Under the pieces are notes generated by a model. It was given only the letters and a program-made list of their open reading frames with translations, was not told where the DNA came from and ran no database searches. Position numbers and translations under genes: made by a program. From positions 2,036,660-2,100,659 of the forward strand of contig RPFO01000022.1 in the NCBI GenBank assembly GCA_009746045.1: 64,000 nucleotides of DNA, read 5' to 3'. The stretch comes from Mesostigma viride. Lineage: Eukaryota > Streptophyta > Mesostigmatophyceae > Mesostigmatales > Mesostigmataceae. Below are positions 46,695 to 58,294 of this stretch, in pieces. Each line of letters opens with the position of its first letter. The first letter of the stretch is position 1.

Positions 46695-47280
46695 AATTCA
46701 ACCAGGACTTAGGGAAACTTTGCGAACTGAAGACGTGTTAGAATCCCTGAATGCCTCTGTCGGCCCTGTCGCCATCGCCCCGCACTCCCGCACCTGCCAA
46801 CCACCACCTGTGGCTTTTTTTGTGGTGCCTGTGCTCGCGCCGTCCATGCCTTCGTCCAACATGAAAGACGCGACGCGCATTCGCTGTCGCCTTTGGATCG
46901 ATCAAAGGACACGCACTTAGAACTAACCCTAGTCTTACGAAGCAAACTTGAAATAGTTACTCGTACAGCTAAACGTCCTAGGACCCGTAACTGGAGCTAC
47001 GGTTGCTGAAATGCCAGAGCTATCAGTCCAGCACCTGCACGTTAAGAACCGAGACTCGTGTGAATTTTGCGACACTTCCGCGACTTCAGTTTTTTCCGTC
47101 ACCCTTGACATCTTGTCGTACAATACTACACATTTACGCCAGTAGAAACTCGCCTCCAATAATATATCTTGATAGAGGCATGCCTCTCATTTAATTTCAA
47201 CCTACCTCTTCATTAATCTCTGAGAAATGGTGAATTTGAGAAACGGGGCAAATTTTCAACGACTATGCTGATCTTTCCCC
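46695..47280. other. No gene recognised
   Basis: Frames of 60-78 codons on both strands lack motifs. Confidence 0.4.
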
Positions 47281-47284
47281 CCAT

Positions 47285-49570
47285 GACAGGCTCCCCCATG
47301 ACAGGCTCATATGCCCCCTCTCTGGGCTATGTGCTACAGATACTCCCAACGGAGTAATTAATTAATTAATTAGAAACATAACTCCGTGATCAGAATAACT
47401 CCGTTGGGAGTACATGTAGCACATATCCCTGAGAAGGGGCATATACATTCTGGGCTACTTCCTGCAAGGGTGGGAATGTAAGCGACCCTTGCTCTAGGTG
47501 CACCAGGGCACCTGCACCCTCATGTAATCTTCACACTATGCCCAGCTAAGGGGGAGTATGTTATGTGGGGGAAGATCATCATGGCTATACACGAGCTAGG
47601 ACATGGCTTCTCGGCAGAGAGCATCTCTCTGCATGGCATAGCATGGCTAAATTCTTAATGCAACATCCATGGGGGTCCCATTATAGGCATGGCTTGGCTA
47701 AATTCTGAAGGCAACATCCATGGGGGCCATTGTGGGCGGGCATGCGCGTGGGCCACATGCTAGGCTAAGCCTTACTAATCTACACTACTGGTATATATCA
47801 AGGAGACAACCACACGGTATATTCTGATCTGGTATATATATTCCTAGTCTGAGGTGGCAGGAGGGGGCTGCCAGGGCTTGTGGTCAACGTGGATGACCGC
47901 CCCCCTCCAGTATACCGGCTTCCCCCGCCGGGCGCTCTGCCGGAGCTGGAGGTAGGTCGGCCATGCATAGCTCGCGTCGCCGCTGTTGCTGGGCCAGGGT
48001 CAAGTCGTCGTCCAGCGTGAAGCGAGTCTCCGAGAGCTTCTTGCGGCATTTAAGGAACGACAGCTTGTCCGCCATGTACTTAAAGGTGAGGAGCACGGGT
48101 GCCGGGCCAGCCTTCCCCCGCGCGCGGGGGAGGCGGACAGCCGACATGTCCAGCTCACCAGTGAGTCGCATGGGGGCAAAAATGTTGCGCTTAAATGCCT
48201 CAAGAAGGCTCGTGGAGGTCTCACCTGCCGGCTGGTCGAAGTGCTTGACGATGACATTGTCAAGGAGACAACCAGCGCAGGCCAGAAATCGGGAGAATCC
48301 GGACCATGGTAGCTCGAGCCTGCCGTTATCTTGTCCGCGTGTTCGAGTCGTTCAGGATGATGAAGATGAATGGTGATGGAAATGTGTATCCTTGTGCATT
48401 GAAATTATGGCTGGCTTACGTGTAGAGCGACGAGATGACCTAGACGGTGGGGCCGGAAACAGCATGCTTGATCAGGGCGTGTGTTTCGAGCCTAACTGGC
48501 CGGGAGTGTCTAGACATTGTGGCTGCGCCGGGCGATGTCGGCTTCCTCGCGAAGGTCGAGGGCTTGGTGCTTGAGTTGTGCCGAGATGGTGGAGGTGGTG
48601 GAGGTGGTGTGCTGCTTAAGCAAGTCCGCCCAGGTGGAGGGAGCATCGCCGGCCGGGCCAGCAGGCGCCGGCTGGGCGACGATGTCCTTCACCGCCTGGG
48701 CGGTGAGGCCGGCGGTGTCATGCAAGCTCTCAAGGGCGGTGGCCCGGTGGCTTGAAGGCGTTGGTCGAGGTCGAGGAGCTGGGCTTTGATGTCGGCAGTG
48801 GAGGCGGAAAGGGCAGTGGAGGTGGCGGGGAGGTGAGGAAGTTCAGCAGCCAGCGGGCCACCCATTGCTGCGACGTCAGCAGCAAGGGGGGTCACGTGCT
48901 GCTGAAAGGCTTCCATGAGGATGGAACGGAGGGTGGAGGCGGAGATGGATGGAGCCCAGATCTCGCCGTCAGAGCGCTGGAGAAGGGAGTTGAGGATGGC
49001 GTGCTGGAGCTGGGGGCGGGGGCAGCCAAGCAGGGCACCGTGGGCTTGCCAGCGGCTGCCGTTGCTGCAGAGGAGGCGATCTTGGTCGTAGAGATGGAGG
49101 CACAGGTCGTAAAGCGAGGCGTAGTTCCCCGTAGAAGATGCGGTCCAGAGCATCGGTCGGAGACATGTTGGTCCAGTCGTGATCATCGACCTGGAAAGGT
49201 TGGGGCCAAAAGCGCGGTTCAGAGGGGCGGGACCATCCTGTTTTGTCGGCTGGGCGGGTGCGTTTCGGGTCAGGCGATGCCAATGGCGAGGCATTAAGCC
49301 CGGGAGGTTGCTGGGCGACCACCAGTGCACGACCAGTGTCACCGCTGCCTGCCGGACCTGATGGCGAAGCTGCAGCCTGGGCTGCAGAATTTTCATGGCC
49401 GAGCGCATCCGCCAAACTGCGTTGCGTCAAAGGACGTTTGCTCGTCATATATTGCGTTTCAGATTCGGAAAATTATATCAGCATGTGCGTCTTAGAAAGA
49501 CGAAGCGATAGTGATATTCACGGCTCAATTTGGTGCTCAAACGTGAAAGTTATGAGCTCCGTCGTCAGCC
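47285..49570 (-). mobile_element. ORF1-only LINE derivative, degenerate copy
   Basis: From 49448 (MTSKRPLTQRSLADALG) the ORF1 coding region runs to about 47830 with frameshifts, followed by the same 3' region and CTCCCAACGGAGTTATG-type end as the intact copy at 58.3-60.3 kb. No endonuclease or RT sequence lies between ORF1 and the tail. A 253-bp element is inserted at 48260-48512, and a scrap of the same element lies at 47797-47845. Two tail copies are stacked at 47290-47440. Confidence 0.82.
48260..48512 (+). mobile_element. Candidate SINE-like element with 7-bp target duplication
   Basis: GACATTG flanks both sides (48253-48259 and 48513-48519), and the interrupted ORF1 is continuous in the copy near 61270. 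The element starts TCAAGGAGACAACCAGCGCA. It contains TGGTAGCTCGAG and, 31 nt on, GTTCGAGTC, which resemble pol III A and B boxes in the right order. A second copy lies at 60421-60654. The tRNA link is inference. Confidence 0.6.
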
Positions 49571-50122
49571 ATGGCTACCTCGTGGCAAAGAAAGAGACGG
49601 AGTTATGTTCCTACTTAATTAATCTACCACTGAACTTTGGGGTCAGCGCAGGTGAAGGTGCGTTCTTAAAAAAAAAGGGTAAAGATGTTGGATCGAGCGC
49701 CATGCCTCCACAGGATTGGCTATCACACAAAAACGAATGTACTAATTACTGAAACATCAGAGGGCACTTTGTTTACCATTAGTACACGGTGCAAAAAGTT
49801 TCAGCTTTGCATGATTACGTCATTTATTACTGTATAATACATCACAACCCTACACACTGTCTTAATGGCCTTCATCCCCTTCGGACCAGTGCACATGGCA
49901 ATACACTGACCATGTCTGGGCGGGACATACGCCACAGACGGAAGAATGAAAGGAAAGAGTGGGTAAATGAGCACAGTGGTCATTGTCAGCTACATTCCCA
50001 TGTAATGCCCAACCCCTCTTTCCAACCTGCCGGCAATCCGCAATGCAATGAACTTTATTGGCTCCCATGGCAGCAACGCAAAAATCTTTGCCCAGGCGCC
50101 ACCACCCATGACAATATGAGTT
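49571..50122. other. Spacer between LINE and RPS16 3' end
   Basis: No gene recognised. It should include the uS9 3' UTR (minus strand). Confidence 0.45.
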
Positions 50123-53100
50123 TTAACGGTAGGACTTCTGGAAGCGCGAGCGGGCACCGCGACCACCGAACTTCTTGGCCTCGCACCGACGTGGGTCGGC
50201 GACCAGCAGCGTCCGGTCGTACTGCAGCAGGATGTCCTTGATTTCCTTCTTCGTCACCTCATCAACGTCTGGAAGTATTAGGCAGCGGGCGATAGGAGGC
50301 AGGGGGTAGGCCACACGATTCGGACATCAGGCAACGCGACGAACGGGCCACACGTCAGAATTCTTTAAGATTCTTGATTCCTTGAAGTGCGACCTGCGGT
50401 ATGTCAGACACCAATGCCCTGTGCGACAAATAGTTCCTGTGACCTTTAAGTTCAGTACTCTGCGACAAGCCCTTATCTGGGCACTCACATACTTATCAAT
50501 GTGACAACCTGCTTCTGTTTAAAAATGTCACCAACTTCTAAACAAGACAAACAAGCAAAAAATTTCATGGCTACGTCCACTGGCGAGATCAAAAGCAAGA
50601 AGGGAAGGAATTGAGGAGGAGAATCTCCAGCTAGCGCGCACTCCGGAGGGACAAACCAGCTGTGCCAACATTACATGCAAGGGTTGGTGCCATGATGATG
50701 TAAACCGACCACCGAATCCAATCACACCCCCTCAAACACGTTCATTAACAGCACAATTCGTCTCACTTTTGCGAATCTTATCCATGACCCATGAGGACAG
50801 TGCCCTCGCAAGCGGACGCAAAGCATAATTTGCACATACACACCTGACAGTGCCAAGGTACATTCACTACCGCGTTCACATCCGGAAAACCATGTGGCCA
50901 GTACTACATGGTTCCACGGGTGGGTGGGGGGAAGAACTTGGCACCACCTGCAAAATCTAGCAATGAGTTCTGAGCCTTCCCATCTAGTGCCTCTGCATGA
51001 CAACTACCCACCTTGGCATTTCGGCATAATCACCCCCCACCCCCACCCCACCCCCAACAGAGTGATAATTACGCAACAACCGAGCCCACATAATACCCCA
51101 GTCCTGGCAATCACGCGTCATGTGACCGCACACATGCCCCGAAACCATGCGAAGACTGCACCAGCGTCTTTGACGACCGCCACCATATACCTTGCACACA
51201 TGTTCCTAACCGAGTAGCTGCTGTTGGCCGAGCCACACCCTGGAACACAATACAGCCCTCCTACCCGAGCATCTCACCCATAACTTGCACGAGTGCACTA
51301 CCATGGCAGCATACGCCACTTACCCTGTAGACAACCATGCCGTGGCACAACGTAAATGCCAAGTTGACTACCATTCCAACGAATGGGGTGAGAGTGTGGG
51401 TCCATGTGGGGAAGCCTCCAAGGGGAAGCCAAGCCATGCACACAAAAGCTTTTTTTCGGCGAAATGTTATCCCATCACGCCGGGCCCATCACTCACACTT
51501 CTGGTAGAATGCCACAATCGCCTTGGCAATGGCCTGGCGCATGGCTGCGGGGAGGAGTACGGGGCAGGCAGGGAGGACAGGCAGGAACAAGTGCCGGGCG
51601 AGTCAGCAAAACTTTTACCATGCATATGCACCTGTGCAGCATCCCATTAATCCTGCAAAGGGCAACATACTCATCATCCACAGGCAGGATGATAGTTAGA
51701 AAGGATAATAAAGACCCTCGATCATTCCTCATCAGGCTGGTTTAATTAATTAATTAAGTAATGGGCGGATGCCACATGGTAGAGGGGCAGCCAGCATTGA
51801 GCTCGGCCGATGGCTGAGGTCCTTCTACCATGACACCCTTCTGGCCTTCCACCTGAACACTACAGCCCCACAGTCTAGGACTTCATCATCCACAGCTGTG
51901 GCACCTCACGGCTCAAGCGCCACCGTCAACGCGAGTGGACATCCCACTTGGCAATCACCTATCATCGCGCCTGAGGCCACGAAAAGATTCTGCTTCAACG
52001 AACGGCAGCCTAAACAACGAGCACTCCAGCACACACCCTTTTGAGTATCTGACTAGCTGCGTTGCTGTGTACATCGAACCATCATCCCGGAGATACTGAT
52101 ATACAACACATGTCGACGCTGTTTCTGGGCCACGAGGCCTTTCGGTAAATGCTTTCAAGCTCTGTCAGTGCAAATCAATGAGGGCTGGGTCAAACCATCC
52201 TCCCCCCCTTCCACTACCCAGAAGACTAAGTGGGCCTCTCACCCACCCCTTGACCTGCTCACCACAGTAACATCCAACTGTGCAACACATCGTCTCACTC
52301 CCACCCTTTGGCCCCCCTAACTGTAGGCCACCACATAGAACTACCTTGATCCATTCTGCGGAGGCCTGGTCCTGGCCATATAGCTACCGTGCACACAGCC
52401 ACGACAAGCATAGTCATGTTCATAACCGTGGGCCTCTCACCACACATAGCTACATCAAGCCATCCGACCCACGCCAGTTTCTCACCATAGATCTGGGAGA
52501 CGTGGCCACCCCCGTTCACACGGATCCGGATGTCGACGTTGGCAAACCGCTGGCGGCCGAGCAACAGGATGGGCTCATACACCTTGTAGCGCAGAATGTC
52601 GGGCTGTACAAGATCCAATGGGGTACCTGTGGTGATGACCAGGTACGCACGGGGCCAGCACAGCGTCACCATAAAGCCCACCGAACGTGTCAGAGAGCAT
52701 AAATGAAAAACCTACCAAGGATGCATAGTTACAGGAAATGCTGGACACTCTCGTCTGACAAAAGTGCGAGACAATCCCGTCAAGATCCTCGCATACCCTC
52801 TCCAGTAGATGGGCAGTATCATCATGACAACGGGAGAAAGTTCATACCATTGATCTTCAGCAGACCGCGCCCGCGTTTGCAGTGCGCGACGGCAACGGCC
52901 GTCTTCTGCTCGTCACACAATAAGGTGGAGCAAGCAAGGGCGAGCATCATGAGCAACGAGAGTCGTCAGCATCAACAGGAAAACAAACGCAACAGACGTC
53001 TCAAGGATGCCACGAATTATGGCAGAACCTGAAGACAGCACCTAAGGCGAGGTAAAACTGTAATTCCAGCATGGGCTTCCGCAGCCAAGGGCATTGCTGC

Positions 53101-53635
53101 AGGCGTGGGAACAGCTACCACATTGCTCGCGTTCTCGTGGATGCCTCATAACGGGATCATACCTTGCGACCGTAGCACTGAACCGACTGTTGCAGCGACG
53201 TCGCACCGGGATATGCACGAGAACAACCCACGAGCAGGGGTAAACAAGAAGAAGCTTCGGTCAGACTCTCCGCAGGAACCGCACATTCTGCTGTCACTTT
53301 GCCCATCCAACAACGTGTGGCCAAATCCGTTGCACTTAAAAAACCAAATATCATGGCCAGTTCTAATGGTAACCCGTACACCCCACGCCAGGGACTCCAA
53401 TAATTTTATTTCCCCCATCATCATGCTATACCGGCGCAAAAATATTTCATCGAACTACATGGCATGAGCGATGCGGAGGCTTGGCTACCATAGCAATTCT
53501 ATTGACGGCTAAACCGGCGTGAACTGAAATCCTGTACGAAAAATTCTTGGCTCTGTAGGCACCATGCATTCGTAACCGATTCATCACTGTTTATCCTATC
53601 AAATTCCAGGCTTCCCAATTGAAACTAACCTCCAT
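50123..53635 (-). CDS. RPS16: 40S ribosomal protein S16 (uS9), six coding exons, 140 aa
   Basis: Exons in transcript order: 53635-53630 (ATGGAG only), 53186-53163 (24 bp, SVQCYGRK), 52905-52848 ([19 protein letters not shown]), 52626-52486 ([33 protein letters not shown]), 51544-51497 ([15 protein letters not shown]), 50268-50123 ([34 protein letters not shown], stop). All joins keep phase with GT-AG borders, total 423 nt. Length and sequence match the whole cytosolic uS9 family, which sits in the small-subunit head with its C-terminal tail reaching the P-site tRNA. The two tiny first exons are the least certain part; they restore the usual N-terminus exactly. It is divergent from RPL13. Confidence 0.93.
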
Positions 53636-54416
53636 GGCGACCTTGAGCCGGCAAATGCAGCACCAGCACGACAAGAGACCGACGATGGCACGGCCGCCAG
53701 CCATTTGCACCCATCGCGGGGGACTGGGGAACTCCACCGGGCGGCGCGCCGCTTCGCGCGTCAACTTGCATATTAACCTCTGGAGTGTCTACAGTAGGGG
53801 TCCGGCCTTCCGGGCTTGCGGGCAGTTGTGTGCATACTGAGCATGCGGTGACATGCACCATGCCAGCACAACAGATACATATGTCATGCATACTGTAGCG
53901 CCAGCCATGAGCTATGCCACATTGCCCCGCGCCGCGCCGATGGTGTCAGCGGCGTCAAAGTGCGGTTCGCGGCGGGCAAAGCGTCCTAACTGCGGAGTGG
54001 TTGTGCGCCCACTTTCTCTCGGGCAGCTCTCTCAGCGACTGCGGAGCATGGACAACAACTGCGGGCAGCCACACCAGAGACGACCCGCCCGACCCGCCTG
54101 ACCCCGGACCCGCCGCCTTGGCGAATAAAATGCTGCGCGGGTGATGGAGGTCGTCCTCTTGGAAGCATTGCCGGCTGCTCTTACAGAGGTGTGTTTATTA
54201 GGGATTTCTGGCCATGGCGGCATGCGTTATTTTTCGGAGTAGTCAAAGTTTTAGATGATGGTCTTGCTATGATTATGTTTAGTGCATGCTTAGTGTCGCT
54301 ATGACGGGTGAAGTGGTGATATCGGGGCGGTTTTGCGAATACCCCAGCTCAACTGTCGATGCATTTCTTTGCACGTACGCAAAATTCCTTGGGCTTGCAG
54401 ATCGGCAACTGTCAGG
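53636..54416. promoter_or_regulatory. Shared intergenic region of RPS16 and RPL13
   Basis: Start codons of two ribosomal-protein genes face away from each other across 781 bp, which should contain both promoters and possible 5' UTR introns. CTTGCAG at 54394-54400 just before the RPL13 ATG looks like a 3' splice site of a leader intron. No core promoter motif was identified. Confidence 0.5.
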
Positions 54417-57400
54417 ATGGTCAGGCACAACAATGTGGTGCCTAACGGGCATTTCCACAAGGACTGGCAGCGATATGTGAAAACATGGTTCGAGCAACCA
54501 GCACGGAAGACCCGCCGGCGTCTTGGTACGTGTTATTTCGTTATTTACATACTAACGCCCTTCAATTGTGGATAGTTTGGCTAATGCGTCTCCGTCACAA
54601 GCGGCGTTAGCGGCAGTGCTTCTAGCATGCTCGTTTGCCAGCGTGATCTTGACTCACGTAATTTATCCTCCTCGGTATTGTTGGTGGTGATGTCTGAGCA
54701 GCTCGCCAGCGCAAGGCGGCTGCCGTCTTCCCCAGGCCAACTGCGGGCCTTCTGCGCCCCGCTGTGCACTGCCAGACTGCGAAGTACAACATGAAGGTCC
54801 GGGCTGGGCGTGGCTTCACCCTTGAGGAGCTCAAGGCAAGTGCTTGCGAAGTCTGTCGCTGTTGGTATGGAGCGCGACAGAAGGAATAACCCTGTTATTT
54901 TTGTTTTTGTCTGTTAAGTATATAGCTGTGCATTTAGGCTGCATAATCTCCCTGTGCGTACAGCACCTGGCCGACATGGTGCTTTGTTAGCTAGGGGGGT
55001 TCTCGTCCTTTGATTAGGCAAGGGTTTTTGTCAGATATGAGCCTTCATTCTCAATGTGTCACGTCTGTCTCTGGCATGCCTATACTTGGTTTGTGGATCC
55101 CGCATAGTTTACCAGACATATAAATAGCCCGCTTGGTTTATTTAGCTAGCATCGGCTATGCCTTTGAACTGGGTTTTCCGTTCAGATTCAGCCGTGGTCA
55201 GCGCGTTTTGCATTCGATAGCTTCGGTATCGAGTGGACAGGTGTGTAGTACTTCTACACACCACGAACTCTCGTGGTATATCTAGCACAATTTCTGAATT
55301 ACTGGCACCACTCTCCGGTAAAGAGTTTTTTCGCAGTTGGGCTGTAGCTTGGGATGCCTTCACATAAGGAGACCCATATAGCTGCGGAATCATGCCAGAG
55401 GTCATGGCGAAGAATACATGTTTGACTTACTTGAACTTAAGCTTTTTTCGCGTCCCGGCGTCCAGCAACATTAACTACTTGTTGCTTGCCTCAAGAATAT
55501 AAATAACCGGCCACGCCTCTCCATGGAACCGTGCACTTCCATTTGCTGTTTCAATTTACCTGCATAGAAGCTTTCACCTGCTGTTGCACTTCAATAGGAT
55601 GCCTAGTCAACGCCATGCACGGCATGACACAGGAACCCTCCCTATATGGTTGTCCCACGTATACTGATGCTGTCTCCCACTTTTGATCTGCTTTCTGTAT
55701 TTGTTGTTTGTATGTTTGTTATTGTAACGAAATTCACGGTGAATGGTTCCTAAATATCCGTTGATTACCGCAGGAGGCGGGCATCCCCAAGAAGCTGGCC
55801 CCCACGATTGGCATTGCGGTTGACCACCGCCGCCGCAACCACTGCTTGGAGAGCCTGCAGGAGAACGCCCAGCGGCTCAAGGCCTACAAGGCTAAGCTGG
55901 TCATCTTCCCGCGCCGTTCGAAGAAGCCAAAGGTAGGTGATTCGAACCAGGCCTTGTTGTTTCCCATGCACCAGGGGGGTTTGGCAGTCGCAGCGGTTGC
56001 CACGGTCACGTGGTTTTCATGACTCCGGATGTTTTCATCGGCATGGTGGCACTTTGCGCAGAGCGGCATGCACCGCATGCAATGGTGGCTGTTAGTGAGC
56101 ATCGGTCGTGTGCACATGTTTGTGTAGCGCACTTCAACATCTGATTGTGGTTGAAGGAAGAAATGTGGTCGCAAATTTTCTAGATTAGATGAATTGCCAT
56201 GGGCACATTTGTCGTAAAGCCAAGCAAGGTCCCACCATGCTGCCACGACTGCGGTATCCAAGTTTTGGTTGATTTGCCCTTGATTAGTGGGCAGGTTACC
56301 CTTTTTTTCCCTTAGCACATCAACAAGCCCCGGAGCAGTTAGGTTTCTGTGAAGGCACCAGCTCCATTTGGCAGCACATTGGCGTGTGACACCATGGGTC
56401 CCAGCTTTGGGGAACCCTCCTGCATGAGTAAGTGAGTAATAGAAGACGCCAGTAGTGTGAACGCTTTCCTATGCCCTCATGACCCAGTTGCCTTGTGGCG
56501 CGGTAGCAGTAACCTTCGGAAGCGAGTTCGGTAGTCTGCAGGGAAGGCACGCAGTCAGGTTGCACGCAGTATTGGTCCTCGGGTGATGGGATGTAACGGC
56601 CGGTGTAAGCGTAGCTTATGCATATGTTATAGGCTAACAGGGCACAGTTCATACAGCGAGACAAACCAGTGTGGTGTTTGCAGAGGACATGCACATGAAA
56701 GACATGGTTTGTTGCCTGGCGCCGGTCCCTTTGCCCCTTCATGTGGTTTCCAGGTAGAGAAGCTGGCCTTAGGGAGTGGCATGGTTCCCTTAGGACGTGT
56801 AATTATGTCGAGGCTGGATATGTGATCAGGATGATAAAATCGCGTGGTGGCGAGGAGATGGCTGGGCGCGGTTTTTATCAATGATGCATTGGCATGCATG
56901 TATGCCTGCCATTGTAGCGTAGTTGTTACGCTTGGCATGGGCTTGGGCAAGGTATAATCAGCACGGGCATTTAATTGTTTTGAAGTTCGCGAATGTTTCA
57001 GTGTAGTTAGCTCGTCGTCAGGTTTGTTTACTGCACGCTCTCCGCGCTGACCCCATGTGGTCTATTGAGCACGTCATGTGTTATATGTTGAAGGGCGCCA
57101 GCTGTACGGGCTCATAGCACCTTCTTAGCTCGGGGGAGAGGAGCCACATCTGTCCTTGTTTTTGTGCTCACTGTCCTGACAAGGTACTTTTGAATGGGTT
57201 GGTTCCAGCATAAGTTGCTGCATCTATGGTTGGCAGCGGGGAAGTCCTGAATGTTAACCTGTGATTAAGCCTTTCGCTGAACTGCTAGGTTTGGGGAGAC
57301 CAGTCGCCTCCTGTATGGACGTCAGTCTGTTCTGCACACGGGAAGGGGAGATGAAATGGGCGATTTACTTATGTCATGCAATAGCCCTGTCTCGGGGGGT

Positions 57401-57856
57401 GGGGAGGGAATCTCTGTTAATGTCGCCATCCACGGTTGTTTGCGATGGGTCAGCCGGTAAGCATAGGGTGTCTGGCCTGCGCTGGTTGTCTCCTTGATAG
57501 GGTGTCTACACACCCCTCTTGTGTTTGTGTGTGAAATTGTGTATGTGATTTATTTATTTATTTTTAATGGCGAGCTGGGATTTCATATTGCAAATGGTGT
57601 CTGTGGCCATTTCTTTCCACAGGCTGGCGATTCTTCTGCTGCTGAGCTGGCCACTGCCAGCCAATTGACGGCGCCGTTGATGCCGGTGCGCACGAAGAAG
57701 CCCACGGTTGACATTGTCAACGTGACGGACGAGATGAAGGCAGTCAAGGTCTACCAGAAGCTGAGGATCGAGCGGACGAACAAGAAGCTGGAGGGCAAGA
57801 GGAAGAAGGCCAAGCTGGAGGCCAAGGACGAGGAGAAGGCGGCACCCAAGGAGTAA
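54417..57856 (+). CDS. RPL13: 60S ribosomal protein L13 (eL13), four exons, 211 aa
   Basis: Exons 54417-54525, 54702-54835, 55774-55932 and 57623-57856 join to 636 nt. Diagnostic family stretches appear in order: [108 protein letters not shown] and a Lys-rich end. Length equals the usual eL13. It is a structural protein of the cytosolic large subunit. Intron 2 has a GC donor (AAG/GCAAGT); no GT nearby keeps the conserved frame. Introns are long (176, 938 and 1690 bp) and free of large repeats, unlike those of the two genes to the left. Confidence 0.97.
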
Positions 57857-58104
57857 ACCTAGCGTTTTATGTGGTCTAGAGGTCTTTGTGCCGCCCGGCA
57901 CAGAGCAAGAGCCAGGTTTAGGTGGTCCATGCACACCCCGCTTTTGAAATGCCTTGATTGGCAAGGCCTGATATTCATGGCCAGCCAGCTCACAAGAGAA
58001 GCGAAAAGGTGCATGCCTGTATAAATTGTGGACATAAAAAAGCTTGCTAATGGCTTAATTGATACGAATAAAAAATATCCCTTTTCTCCTCATGTAACCA
58101 TGAA
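57857..58104 (+). other. RPL13 3' flank
   Basis: Presumed 3' UTR and spacer up to the LINE tail at 58105; nothing else seen. Confidence 0.5.
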
Positions 58105-58294
58105 GCAATCGATTAATTAATTAATTAAAATCATAGTTCCGTTGGGAGCATATGTAACACATAGCCCTGAGAAAGGGGCATCTATGGGTTTGTAATACAA
58201 TCAGGGCTACAACCTGCAGGTGGAGGATGTACAACTATCACCTGCTCTGGGTGCACAAGCATGCACCTGCACCGCCATGATGGTTCATGCCTCC
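58105..58294 (-). mobile_element. LINE tail-only fragment
   Basis: The (TTAA)n-type tail is followed by TAGTTCCGTTGGGAGCATAT and AGAAAGGGGCATC, a diverged version of the adjacent element's 3' end, then stops. It is an extremely 5'-truncated insertion. Confidence 0.7.
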
